The notes under the pieces are model-generated. The model was not told the origin of the DNA. It saw nothing but the letters and a program-made list of their open reading frames with translations, and made no database searches. The position numbers and the translations under genes were made by a program. DNA of 13,322 nucleotides from Acidobacteriota bacterium (GTDB lineage: Bacteria; Acidobacteriota; Thermoanaerobaculia; Multivoradales; JAHEKO01), in the NCBI GenBank assembly GCA_030610025.1, contig JAUWSP010000017.1:1-13322 (forward strand), written 5' to 3'. This document shows, in pieces, positions 6,578 through 13,322 of this stretch. Numbering within the stretch: the first letter of the stretch is position 1; the number at the start of each line of letters is the position of its first letter.

Positions 6578-7972
6578 GTGTATTCAAGGATTTTCCTTTG
6601 TCTGGCCACTGCAGCGCTTCTGGGCGCGCCAGTGACCGGGCAGCAGACAGACCCAGGCAGTAGCCACTCGCCCCAAGGCGAGGGGACGACGGTTGCCTCG
6701 ATCGTGGCGCCAGCCGACCGGATCCTCGAGGCGCAGGCCGACAGTCAGCTCAAGGCAATCGTCGCTGAGACGCTGGACCGAAATCCAGGTATCGCCGGAG
6801 CGCTGGCGCAGGCACGAGCTGCCGAACACCGCGCCTCGAATGTCGGAGCTCTTCCTGACCCCGTCGTAGGAATCACCGCGTTCCTGCAAAGCCCGGAAAC
6901 GCGGACAGGGCCTCAGATTCTGACGTTGAACTTCCTACAAAGTCTGCCCTGGCTCTCGAAGTTCGATCTCGAGGAACAGGCGAGCCTGCTCAACGCAACC
7001 GCGCTCTACTCCGATGCCGAAGCCAAGCGACTCGCTGTCGCTACCGAGGCTCGTCAGCTCTACTACGAGCTCGCCTTTCTGGCGCGGCACAAAGAAGTCA
7101 CGCTGGATTTTGTCGATCACCTTCGGCAGCACGAGGAGATCTCGCAGTCGCGCTACGCGACTGGCATTGGAGCCAGCCAGGATGTCGTCAAGATTCAGGC
7201 TGAGATCACTCTCGCAGAGAGTCTAGTGATCGACATCGATCAGCGCCGGATCGACCTCGAGGCCGCTATCAACGACCTGCGGGATCGGCCCGCCTCGACG
7301 CTGATTCTCCCTGCAGTGCTCCCTTCGGGCGATGAGGTTGCTCTCGACTTCGGTCAGCTGCGGGAGTCTGCAGCTCGCTCGCGCCCAGAGTTGGCAGCCG
7401 CCGATGCCCGCATCGCCGCTACCGAGGTTCGAGTCAAGCGGGCCGAGAAGGCTTTCCGACCCGATTTCAAGGTTGGCCTCACCTACACATTCGTCGACCC
7501 GAGGGAGGACCGAGCGGGGATCATCTCGCCGCCCGAAGGCAACGGCGACGACATCTTCGGAATCCAGGGCGGCGTGAGCGTCCCTATCTGGCGCAAGAGA
7601 ACCAAAGCAGGCGTCGAAGAGGCGAGTGAGCTGGGGCTTGCCGCCCGAGAAGCGAAACGGGATGTCCTGGCCGGAATCGAATCTGCGCTCGGCGATCTCA
7701 TGCAGCGGATACCGCTGACCTGGCGGCAGCTACGCCTTCTGGAGGACATCCTGATCCTGCAGGCCGAGGAGTCTGTCCAGTCGGCCCAGTACGGCTATGT
7801 ATCTGGGACCTTCAACGCACTGGACCTGCTCGATGCGGAACACGTGCTTTTCGATGCCGAGACCGCCATCGCACGAGCCCAGGCCGACTATGCCATCCGC
7901 TTGACCCAACTCGAGGGAGCGGTGGGTGAACCGCTACAACCAAACCCAGTGACGGAGTCATCGAAGTCATGA
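6578..7972 (+). CDS. cusC: TolC-family outer-membrane efflux channel, CusC-like
   Basis: This 464-residue protein is the outer-membrane channel of a tripartite heavy-metal pump. A GTG start gives a signal sequence (about 1-21, ending near VTGQQ) without a lipobox. Two TolC-type (OEP) repeats follow at about 56-245 and 260-450, each with long coiled-coil helices (for example SQSRYATGIGASQDVVKIQAE and SVQSAQYGYVSGTFNALDLLDAE, the paired helix-turn-strand signatures of the family) and beta-strand segments such as FKVGLTYTF. It follows the Cys/Met-rich gene by 82 bases, and its stop overlaps the adaptor start as ATGA, which indicates translational coupling. Metal specificity comes from the neighbours, not from this protein, so the symbol is given by context. 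Confidence 0.9.
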   Translation: MYSRIFLCLATAALLGAPVTGQQTDPGSSHSPQGEGTTVASIVAPADRILEAQADSQLKAIVAETLDRNPGIAGALAQARAAEHRASNVGALPDPVVGITAFLQSPETRTGPQILTLNFLQSLPWLSKFDLEEQASLLNATALYSDAEAKRLAVATEARQLYYELAFLARHKEVTLDFVDHLRQHEEISQSRYATGIGASQDVVKIQAEITLAESLVIDIDQRRIDLEAAINDLRDRPASTLILPAVLPSGDEVALDFGQLRESAARSRPELAAADARIAATEVRVKRAEKAFRPDFKVGLTYTFVDPREDRAGIISPPEGNGDDIFGIQGGVSVPIWRKRTKAGVEEASELGLAAREAKRDVLAGIESALGDLMQRIPLTWRQLRLLEDILILQAEESVQSAQYGYVSGTFNALDLLDAEHVLFDAETAIARAQADYAIRLTQLEGAVGEPLQPNPVTESSKS

Positions 7973-9459
7973 AATCACGAATCGAAACTGGACACTCACG
8001 TGGGAAGGGCATGCTGGGAGCTGTTCTGTTGGTCGCTGCGAGCTTTGCCCTCTTCTATCTGCTGTTCTTCGATCCCTGGGGTTTTCATCCCATCGACGGA
8101 TGGCTGCAAGCCCGCCTTGACTATCACGCCGGCGATATGGAAACGGCCACCTCAGAGCATGAGGAGCAACTCTGGACCTGCTCCATGCATCCACACATCC
8201 TCGAGGACGAGCCCGGTGAGTGCCCCATCTGTGGGATGAATCTCGTGCCCGTGAGCGGCGGAGGGCAGTCACAAGGAACCCCAGCCAAGAGCGGGGAACG
8301 AGAGATCCTCTTCTATCGCAACCCGATGAACCCGACGATCACTTCGCCTGTCCCGGCCAAGGACGAGATGGGGATGGAGTATGTGCCGGTCTACGCAGAC
8401 GAGGTGGACCAGGCTGTGGATCAGGGGCCAATCGTCACCATCAATCCCGCCATCGTTCAAAACATGAACGTGCAGACCGCGATCGTCGAACGACGCGACC
8501 TGAATCAGGAGATTCGCACGGTCGGGTACCTCGAGTACGACCAGGAGCGCATGGTCACCGTGACGACGAAGTACTCCGGTTGGGTCGAGAAGGTCTACGT
8601 CAATTATGTGGGCGAGCCGGTCGAGAAAGGCCAGCCCCTCTTCGAGATCTATTCACCCGAGCTCGTCCAGACCGAGCAGGAGCTGCTCTCCGCCATCGTG
8701 TACGCAAGCAAGTTCGACAGCACGAATACCGAGGCGGGTCGCCGGGCGAGTGCGTTGGTCGGTTCGGCCCGAGAGCGTCTCAGGTATTGGGATATCTCGT
8801 CCGACCAGATCGACAACCTGGAGCGCACTGGCGAGGTCTTCCGGACACTACAGGTGGTGGCACCGGCAAGTGGCCTGGTCATGAAGAGAATGGCGGGGCT
8901 CGAGGGAATGGCCGTCCGACCGGGGATGGAGATGTACCACATCGCCGATCTCCGATCGATCTGGCTGTCCGCCGAAGTCTTCGAGCACCAGGTGGCCCTG
9001 ATCGACATCGGCAGCGAGGCCGAAATAGAGCTGACCTACTTTCCCGGGGAGGTCTTCCGTGGGACCGTGCGCTTCATCGAGCCGGAGTTCTCCGAAGCCA
9101 CGCGAACCCTGCGGATGAAGATCGAAGTCCCCAATCCAGGCAGGCGTTTCAGGGCCGGGATGTTCGGCACTGTCCGCTTCTACCCCACAGCCGCTCGCCA
9201 GGCCCTGGTGGTACCGACGCAGGCGGTCCTGCGGACAGGGCAGCGCAACCTTGTGATCGTCGACCTGGGAAAAGGGAGCTTCGTCCCTCGAGAGGTCCAA
9301 CTGGGGCACGAAGGGGGTGGCGAAGTCGAGGTCCTCGAGGGCCTGAGTGAGGGTGATCGCATCGTGACGTCGTCGCAATTCCTCATCGATTCGGAGTCGA
9401 GCCTGCAGGCAGCGGTCCAGAAGATGATCGCGCAGCGCTCTACTGGCGAAGACCACTAA
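7969..9459 (+). CDS. cusB: CusB-like periplasmic adaptor of the RND metal pump, with N-terminal metal-binding domain
   Basis: A 496-residue membrane-fusion protein joining pump and outer-membrane channel. A short basic start is followed by one membrane anchor (about 15-36). Next comes a heavy-metal-binding domain with WTCSMHPHI (69-77) and ECPICGMNLVPV (84-95), giving Cys71, Met73, His74, Cys85, Cys88 and Met90 as ligands. A second CusB-type segment, FYRNPMNPT (115-123) with DEMGMEYVPVY (132-142), lies close behind. The usual adaptor domains follow: a barrel-sandwich half with GYLEYDQERMVTVTTKYSGW, a helical hairpin (TEQELLSAI), a lipoyl-like return strand (VVAPASGLV), a beta-barrel (AEVFEHQVALIDIG) and the membrane-proximal domain (GMFGTVRFYP, VVPTQAVLRTG). 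It overlaps the channel gene by four bases (ATGA) and ends 11 bases before the pump. It is expected to receive Cu(I)/Ag(I) in the periplasm and hand it to the pump. Confidence 0.94.
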   Translation: MKSRIETGHSRGKGMLGAVLLVAASFALFYLLFFDPWGFHPIDGWLQARLDYHAGDMETATSEHEEQLWTCSMHPHILEDEPGECPICGMNLVPVSGGGQSQGTPAKSGEREILFYRNPMNPTITSPVPAKDEMGMEYVPVYADEVDQAVDQGPIVTINPAIVQNMNVQTAIVERRDLNQEIRTVGYLEYDQERMVTVTTKYSGWVEKVYVNYVGEPVEKGQPLFEIYSPELVQTEQELLSAIVYASKFDSTNTEAGRRASALVGSARERLRYWDISSDQIDNLERTGEVFRTLQVVAPASGLVMKRMAGLEGMAVRPGMEMYHIADLRSIWLSAEVFEHQVALIDIGSEAEIELTYFPGEVFRGTVRFIEPEFSEATRTLRMKIEVPNPGRRFRAGMFGTVRFYPTAARQALVVPTQAVLRTGQRNLVIVDLGKGSFVPREVQLGHEGGGEVEVLEGLSEGDRIVTSSQFLIDSESSLQAAVQKMIAQRSTGEDH

Positions 9460-9470
9460 AGGAGATCGAC

Positions 9471-12400
9471 ATGTTGGATCGAGTGATCGAGTGGTCTTTG
9501 AAGAACCAACTGGTTGTCATCGTGGGCCTGATCCTGGCGGTTCTGGGCGGCATCTGGGCCATCCGAGAGACCACGGTGGATGCCATCCCGGACCTGTCGG
9601 ACGTCCAGGTGATCCTCTTCACCGAGTTTGCAGGCCAGGCACCGCAGGTCGTCGAGGACCAGGTCACGTATCCGATCACCTCGACCATGCTGTCGGTCCC
9701 GTTCGCGAAGGTCGTCCGGGGGTACTCCTTCTTCGGCTTCTCGTTCGTGTATGTGATCTTCGAGGATGGGACGGATCTCTATTGGGCTCGCTCCCGAGTC
9801 CTGGAATACCTCTCAGGCCTGTCGAAACAGCTGCCTGCCGGAGTGGCTCCCCAGCTCGGCCCCGACGCGACCGGGGTGGGATGGGCCTTCATGTACGTGC
9901 TCAACTCCGAGAATCACTCGCTCGCCGACCTGCGGAGCTATCAAGACTGGTACCTGCGGTATGGCTTGACCTCGGTGGATGGCGTAGCCGAGGTGGCCTC
10001 GATCGGCGGCTTCGTTCGGCAGTATCAGGTCGAGGTCGATCCGGTGCGGCTGCGTGCCTACGGGATACCCATCGACCAGGTGAAGAAGGCGATCCAACGA
10101 TCCAACATCGATGTCGGTGGTCGGGTTGTCGAGCTGGCCGAAAGGGAGTTCATGGTCCGGGGACTGGGCTATGTGAAGAACGTTCAGGACCTCGAAACCA
10201 TCGTGCTCACGGCGGCACCAGGCGGGGTACCGGTGCTGCTCAGAGATGTAGCGCGGATCTCCATCGGCCCCGAAATCCGTCGCGGTCTGGCCGAGTGGAA
10301 CGGCGAAGGGGAGACCGTGGGCGGTATCGTCGTCGTTCGCTCGGGAGCCGATACGAGAACGGTGATCGAGAGCGTGAAGGAGCGCCTCGAGGAGCTCCGG
10401 GCCGGCCTCCCCGAGGATGTGGAGATCTCCGTCGCCTACGACCGCACCGCCCTGATCGATCGAGCAGTGGAGACGCTGACCCACACACTGATCCAGGAGT
10501 CGATCGTCGTAGCTCTGGTCTGCCTGGTATTTCTCTTCCACTTCCGCTCCGCCCTGGTGGCGATCATCTCCATCCCGGTGTCGATTCTCCTGGCGTTCAT
10601 TGTCATGAGGATCCAGGGACTCGGGGCCAACATCATGTCCCTGGGGGGCATCGCCATCTCCATCGGCGTACTCGTGGATGCCGCGATCATCATGGTGGAG
10701 AACGCCCACAAACACTACGAGGAATGGCAGGGCAAGCGCTCCCACTTCGAGATCATCCTGAAGTCGGCTCAGGAGGTCGGCCCAACGCTGTTCTTCACCC
10801 TGCTGATCATCACGGTCTCCTTCCTGCCCGTCTTCACACTCGAGGCCCAGGAAGGGCGGCTCTTCAAGCCTCTGGCCTTCACCAAGACCTATTCCATGGC
10901 GATGGCCTCGATTCTCGCGGTGACCGCTGTTCCCGTACTCATGTTCTGGTTCGTGCGGGGCAAGATTCGCAGCGAGAACCGACATCCCGTCTCCCGCTTC
11001 CTGCGTTTTCTCTACACCCCGGTACTCAACTGGGCCCTGCGATGGCGATGGTTGGTGATCCTCGCGATGGTGGCAATTCTCGCTGTTACCGTCGTCCCAC
11101 TGCAGCGGATCGGCTCGGAATTCATGCCACCGCTCTGGGAGGGAGATCTCCTCTACATGCCGACGACGTTTCCCGGCATCTCCATCACCAAGGCGAAGGA
11201 GCTCCTGCAGCAGACCGACAAGATCATCCGGACGTTTCCGGAGGTCGAGACGGTCTTCGGAAAGGTCGGGCGGGCGGAGACCGCTACCGATCCGGCCCCG
11301 TTGTCGATGATCGAAACGACCATCGTCCTCAAGGATCCGTCGGAGTGGCGGCCCGGTCTGACCAAGGAGGACCTGATCGCCGAGCTCGACCAGGCCATTC
11401 AAATACCAGGCTTGACCAATGCCTGGACCATGCCGATCAAGACGCGGATCGACATGCTGTCCACAGGCATCAAGACTCCCGTCGGAATCAAGGTCGCAGG
11501 GCCTGACCTGACTCAGCTGCAGACCATCGCCGAGCAGGTCGAAGCCGTGGTCAAGCCACTGCCAGGAACGCTTTCTGTATACGCCGAGCGGGTGATGGGG
11601 GGCTCCTATATCGACTTCGACATCGACCGGGAGGCCGCTGCGCGCTTTGGCATCAAGGTCGGCGATATCCAAGACGTTATTCAATCCGCGGTCGGCGGAA
11701 TGAACGTCTCGTGGACGGTCGAGGGGCTCGAGAGATATCCGATCAACGTCCGGTACCCACGGGAGCTTCGCAACGACCTGACGACCCTGAAGGAAGTTCT
11801 CGTCGCCGCGCCGTCGGGTGCCCAGGTTCCCCTCGGGCAGCTGGCCGAGCTCGTGATCCGAACAGGGCCTCCAGGTATCAAGACGGAAGGTGCCCGCCCC
11901 AATGCCTGGGTCTATGTGGATCTGAAGGGCATCGATGTGGGGAGTTGGGTAAAGAAGGCCAAGCAGGTTGTCGCCGAAGAGGTCGATCTGCCACCGGGCT
12001 ACAGCATCTTCTGGTCGGGGCAGTACGAGTACATGGTGCGAGCGAAAGCCCGCTTGCTGACGATTGTGCCCATTACGCTCTCTTTGATCTTCCTGATCCT
12101 CTACTTTCACACCAAGTCGCTGATCAAGACCCTCATCGTGCTGTCGGCGGTTCCCTTTGCACTCGTGGGGTCGATCTGGCTGATGGACTGGCTGGGCTAC
12201 AACTGGTCGGTCGCGGTCTGGGTCGGGGTGATCGCGTTGGCGGGGCTTGCCGCGGAAACCGGCGTAGTGATGCTCCTGTATCTGGACATCGCCTACGAGT
12301 CCTGGAAGAGCAAGGGGAAGATGAACACGTTCTCCGACCTCCGTGAGGCCGTCGACCACGGCGCCGTCCAGCGGATCCGGCCCAAGACCATGGCGGTGGT

Positions 12401-12632
12401 GACGACCTTTATCGCCCTGGTGCCGATCCTGTGGTCGACCGGTACGGGTGCAGACGTGATGCGGCGCATCGCGGCACCCATGGTCGGTGGTCTGTTCACA
12501 TCCTTCATGGGTGAGCTCATCGTCTTTCCGGCCCTCTATTTCGTCTGGCGTGGGATCGGATTGAAGCGCACGCCGCTTTTCGAATCAACGGAAGAATCCA
12601 ACGAAAGAAACAGGGACATCCTCGCTGACTGA
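9471..12632 (+). CDS. cusA: CusA-like heavy-metal RND efflux pump (HME family)
   Basis: This 1053-residue inner-membrane pump uses the proton gradient to drive monovalent metal out through the adaptor and channel. It has the full family length and start (IRETTVDAIPDLSDVQVI), 12 membrane helices (one near residue 12-32, clusters about 335-545 and 865-1040) and two large periplasmic loops. The proton-relay helix GVLVDAAIIMVENAH includes Asp403. The three methionines of the Cu(I)/Ag(I) site line up with E. coli CusA Met573, Met623 and Met672: Met563 in LLYMPTTFPGIS, Met613 in PLSMIETT and Met662 in RIDMLSTGI. Met744 in SAVGGMNV also matches a methionine of the relay path. This points to Cu/Ag rather than the Co/Zn/Cd of CzcA, although families this close can be confused. 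A good AAAGGAG ribosome site precedes the ATG. Confidence 0.95.
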   Translation: MLDRVIEWSLKNQLVVIVGLILAVLGGIWAIRETTVDAIPDLSDVQVILFTEFAGQAPQVVEDQVTYPITSTMLSVPFAKVVRGYSFFGFSFVYVIFEDGTDLYWARSRVLEYLSGLSKQLPAGVAPQLGPDATGVGWAFMYVLNSENHSLADLRSYQDWYLRYGLTSVDGVAEVASIGGFVRQYQVEVDPVRLRAYGIPIDQVKKAIQRSNIDVGGRVVELAEREFMVRGLGYVKNVQDLETIVLTAAPGGVPVLLRDVARISIGPEIRRGLAEWNGEGETVGGIVVVRSGADTRTVIESVKERLEELRAGLPEDVEISVAYDRTALIDRAVETLTHTLIQESIVVALVCLVFLFHFRSALVAIISIPVSILLAFIVMRIQGLGANIMSLGGIAISIGVLVDAAIIMVENAHKHYEEWQGKRSHFEIILKSAQEVGPTLFFTLLIITVSFLPVFTLEAQEGRLFKPLAFTKTYSMAMASILAVTAVPVLMFWFVRGKIRSENRHPVSRFLRFLYTPVLNWALRWRWLVILAMVAILAVTVVPLQRIGSEFMPPLWEGDLLYMPTTFPGISITKAKELLQQTDKIIRTFPEVETVFGKVGRAETATDPAPLSMIETTIVLKDPSEWRPGLTKEDLIAELDQAIQIPGLTNAWTMPIKTRIDMLSTGIKTPVGIKVAGPDLTQLQTIAEQVEAVVKPLPGTLSVYAERVMGGSYIDFDIDREAAARFGIKVGDIQDVIQSAVGGMNVSWTVEGLERYPINVRYPRELRNDLTTLKEVLVAAPSGAQVPLGQLAELVIRTGPPGIKTEGARPNAWVYVDLKGIDVGSWVKKAKQVVAEEVDLPPGYSIFWSGQYEYMVRAKARLLTIVPITLSLIFLILYFHTKSLIKTLIVLSAVPFALVGSIWLMDWLGYNWSVAVWVGVIALAGLAAETGVVMLLYLDIAYESWKSKGKMNTFSDLREAVDHGAVQRIRPKTMAVVTTFIALVPILWSTGTGADVMRRIAAPMVGGLFTSFMGELIVFPALYFVWRGIGLKRTPLFESTEESNERNRDILAD

Positions 12633-12669
12633 GCCAACGTATCTAATGGACAAAAGGGAGAGCTCGAAC

Positions 12670-13209
12670 ATGATCTACCTTGCACAATCAAGATTGCGTC
12701 TTCACAAGCCTGCTTTCAATTTCGTGACCGCGCTACTTCTGGCGGCCCTACTTTCCGCTTGCAGCAGCGGGAGCGATTCGAGCAGTCCGACCGACCCTCC
12801 CAATGCGGAGTTGACGATGACCAGTGCCGACGTTCTCGTATCTGGGCAGTCAGTCGCCGGTCAGACGTTTTCTCAGGGGCATGGCGAGGGCAGCAGCACC
12901 CGCTTCGAAGCGGAGTTGATGTTGAACGGCCAAATGGCACCCGGCCAGATGGCCTGGCTCGAATTCGACCGACCCATGGGCATGGGAATGATGCGTCACA
13001 CCGACCGGGTCCAGATGTTCGACGACGGCTCGCATGGTGACCGGGTCGCCGGCGACGGCATCTACTGCCTCGAAGACTTCAAAGGTGACTACGGCTGCCA
13101 CCGTGCCGACGCCGAGACCGGCGAGTACAACTACGAGTTCTACGGAGAGCATCAAGACGGCCATGAGAGCAACCACATGACCGTCAAGGTGACCATTACG
13201 GGGCAGTAA
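12670..13209 (+). CDS. Met/His-rich lipoprotein, last gene of the metal-efflux operon
   Basis: A 179-residue exported protein of unknown function. It has a basic start and hydrophobic core, then the lipobox LLSAC with lipidation at Cys31, followed by a Ser/Pro-rich tether (32-46). Ser at +2 favours the outer membrane by E. coli rules. The globular part has a Met cluster (RPMGMGMMRH, 101-110, plus Met84, Met89 and Met94), two cysteines (133 and 143) and many His toward the end (HQDGHESNHM). The stretch MFDDGSHGDRVAGDGIY (116-132) resembles the DDGxHGDxxAGDGxY signature of choice-of-anchor-X and related beta-sandwich domains. The ATG at 12670 was chosen over the one at 12646 because GGGAG lies nine bases before it and the signal peptide starts there. 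It lies 37 bases after the pump gene with no terminator between, so co-transcription is likely. Metal capture at the envelope is inferred from composition and position. Confidence 0.75.
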   Translation: MIYLAQSRLRLHKPAFNFVTALLLAALLSACSSGSDSSSPTDPPNAELTMTSADVLVSGQSVAGQTFSQGHGEGSSTRFEAELMLNGQMAPGQMAWLEFDRPMGMGMMRHTDRVQMFDDGSHGDRVAGDGIYCLEDFKGDYGCHRADAETGEYNYEFYGEHQDGHESNHMTVKVTITGQ

Positions 13210-13228
13210 CGACCGACTCCAAAAAGAA

Positions 13229-13269
13229 CCGGCGGGCCGGCGATCCGCATTGGATCACCGGCCCGCCGG
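13229..13269 (-). terminator. Strong hairpin terminator, T-tract on the minus strand
   Basis: CCGGCGGGCCGG at 13229-13240 pairs perfectly with CCGGCCCGCCGG at 13258-13269. Inside, after one mismatch, GATCC pairs with GGATC around a five-base loop, so the stem is about 18 positions with one mismatch. On the minus strand the stem is followed by TTCTTTTT (complement of 13221-13228), the classic intrinsic form. On the plus strand no T-run follows, but so stable a hairpin 19 bases after the operon's last stop could also slow or end plus-strand transcription. Confidence 0.85.
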
Positions 13270-13275
13270 GAGTGT

Positions 13276-13322
13276 TCAGGTACAGCTTGAAGCTTCCAGT
13301 CCGTCGACGTCTACCACTTGAA
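13276..13322 (-). CDS. Possible C-terminal end of a convergent gene running off the window
   Basis: Reading the minus strand from the window edge gives 14 codons (QVVDVDGLEASSCT) and a TGA at 13278-13276, seven bases before the hairpin whose T-tract faces the same way. A stop just before a minus-strand terminator suggests the tail of a real gene, but the fragment is far too short to identify. Another minus-strand frame also stays open here, so this is tentative. Confidence 0.3.
   Translation of the reverse strand, partial: QVVDVDGLEASSCT

Noticed and set aside
9491..11506. 671-codon plus-strand frame inside the CusA-like gene
   Set aside because: Arg/Gly/Pro-rich shifted-frame translation with no ribosome site, fully contained in the real gene.
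9813..12359. Very long open frame (848 codons) on the minus strand opposite the CusA-like gene
   Set aside because: It is full of His, Asp, Arg and Gln with no domain pattern, which is the usual mirror of a high-GC gene's codon bias. The plus-strand frame is a complete RND pump.

Overview
The window is high-GC, densely packed bacterial DNA with Gram-negative envelope genes: an outer-membrane TolC-type channel, a tripartite RND pump and a lipoprotein. No rRNA or other taxonomic marker is present. The gene style would fit a deep-branching group such as Acidobacteriota or Myxococcota relatives, but that is a guess. I see no tRNA, rRNA, CRISPR array, insertion sequence or phage gene, and no gene-free stretch longer than about 220 bases.

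Left part (1-4492). The window opens inside ligA (NAD-dependent DNA ligase, minus strand), whose frame is broken by one missing base in the ATRGDG motif. A small three-helix membrane protein of unknown function follows on the plus strand. Convergent to it lies a minus-strand gene pair: a membrane-anchored Amidase_3 peptidoglycan amidase and, three bases downstream, an actin-family ATPase that resembles MamK, the magnetosome filament protein, along nearly its whole length. No other magnetosome-type gene is visible. Divergent from this pair is a plus-strand gene for a squalene/phytoene synthase-fold protein whose aspartate motifs are largely lost.

Middle part (4503-5911, minus strand). An UPF0173/UlaG-like metallo-beta-lactamase-fold hydrolase with a strong ribosome site is followed by a DtxR/MntR-family metal-dependent repressor. 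The pair runs divergently from the metal-efflux operon across a 173-base shared upstream region.

Right part (6029-13209, plus strand). A good sigma-70-type promoter (TTGACA, 17-base spacer, TATCTT) leads into a five-gene metal-efflux operon. The order is a Cys/Met-rich exported protein, a CusC-like outer-membrane channel, a CusB-like adaptor with an extra N-terminal metal-binding domain, a CusA-like heavy-metal RND pump with all three methionines of the Cu/Ag site, and a Met/His-rich lipoprotein. The pump core would move Cu(I)/Ag(I) from the periplasm out of the cell. The two uncharacterised exported proteins at the ends are plausible metal carriers or sensors. The neighbouring MntR-like gene is a candidate regulator, but no operator was identified. 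The window ends with a strong hairpin terminator whose T-tract serves the minus strand, and probably the last codons of a convergent gene.

The most interesting item is the MamK-like actin translationally coupled to a cell-wall amidase. Next are the degenerate squalene-synthase-fold protein and the two novel metal-rich exported proteins that bracket the cus operon.
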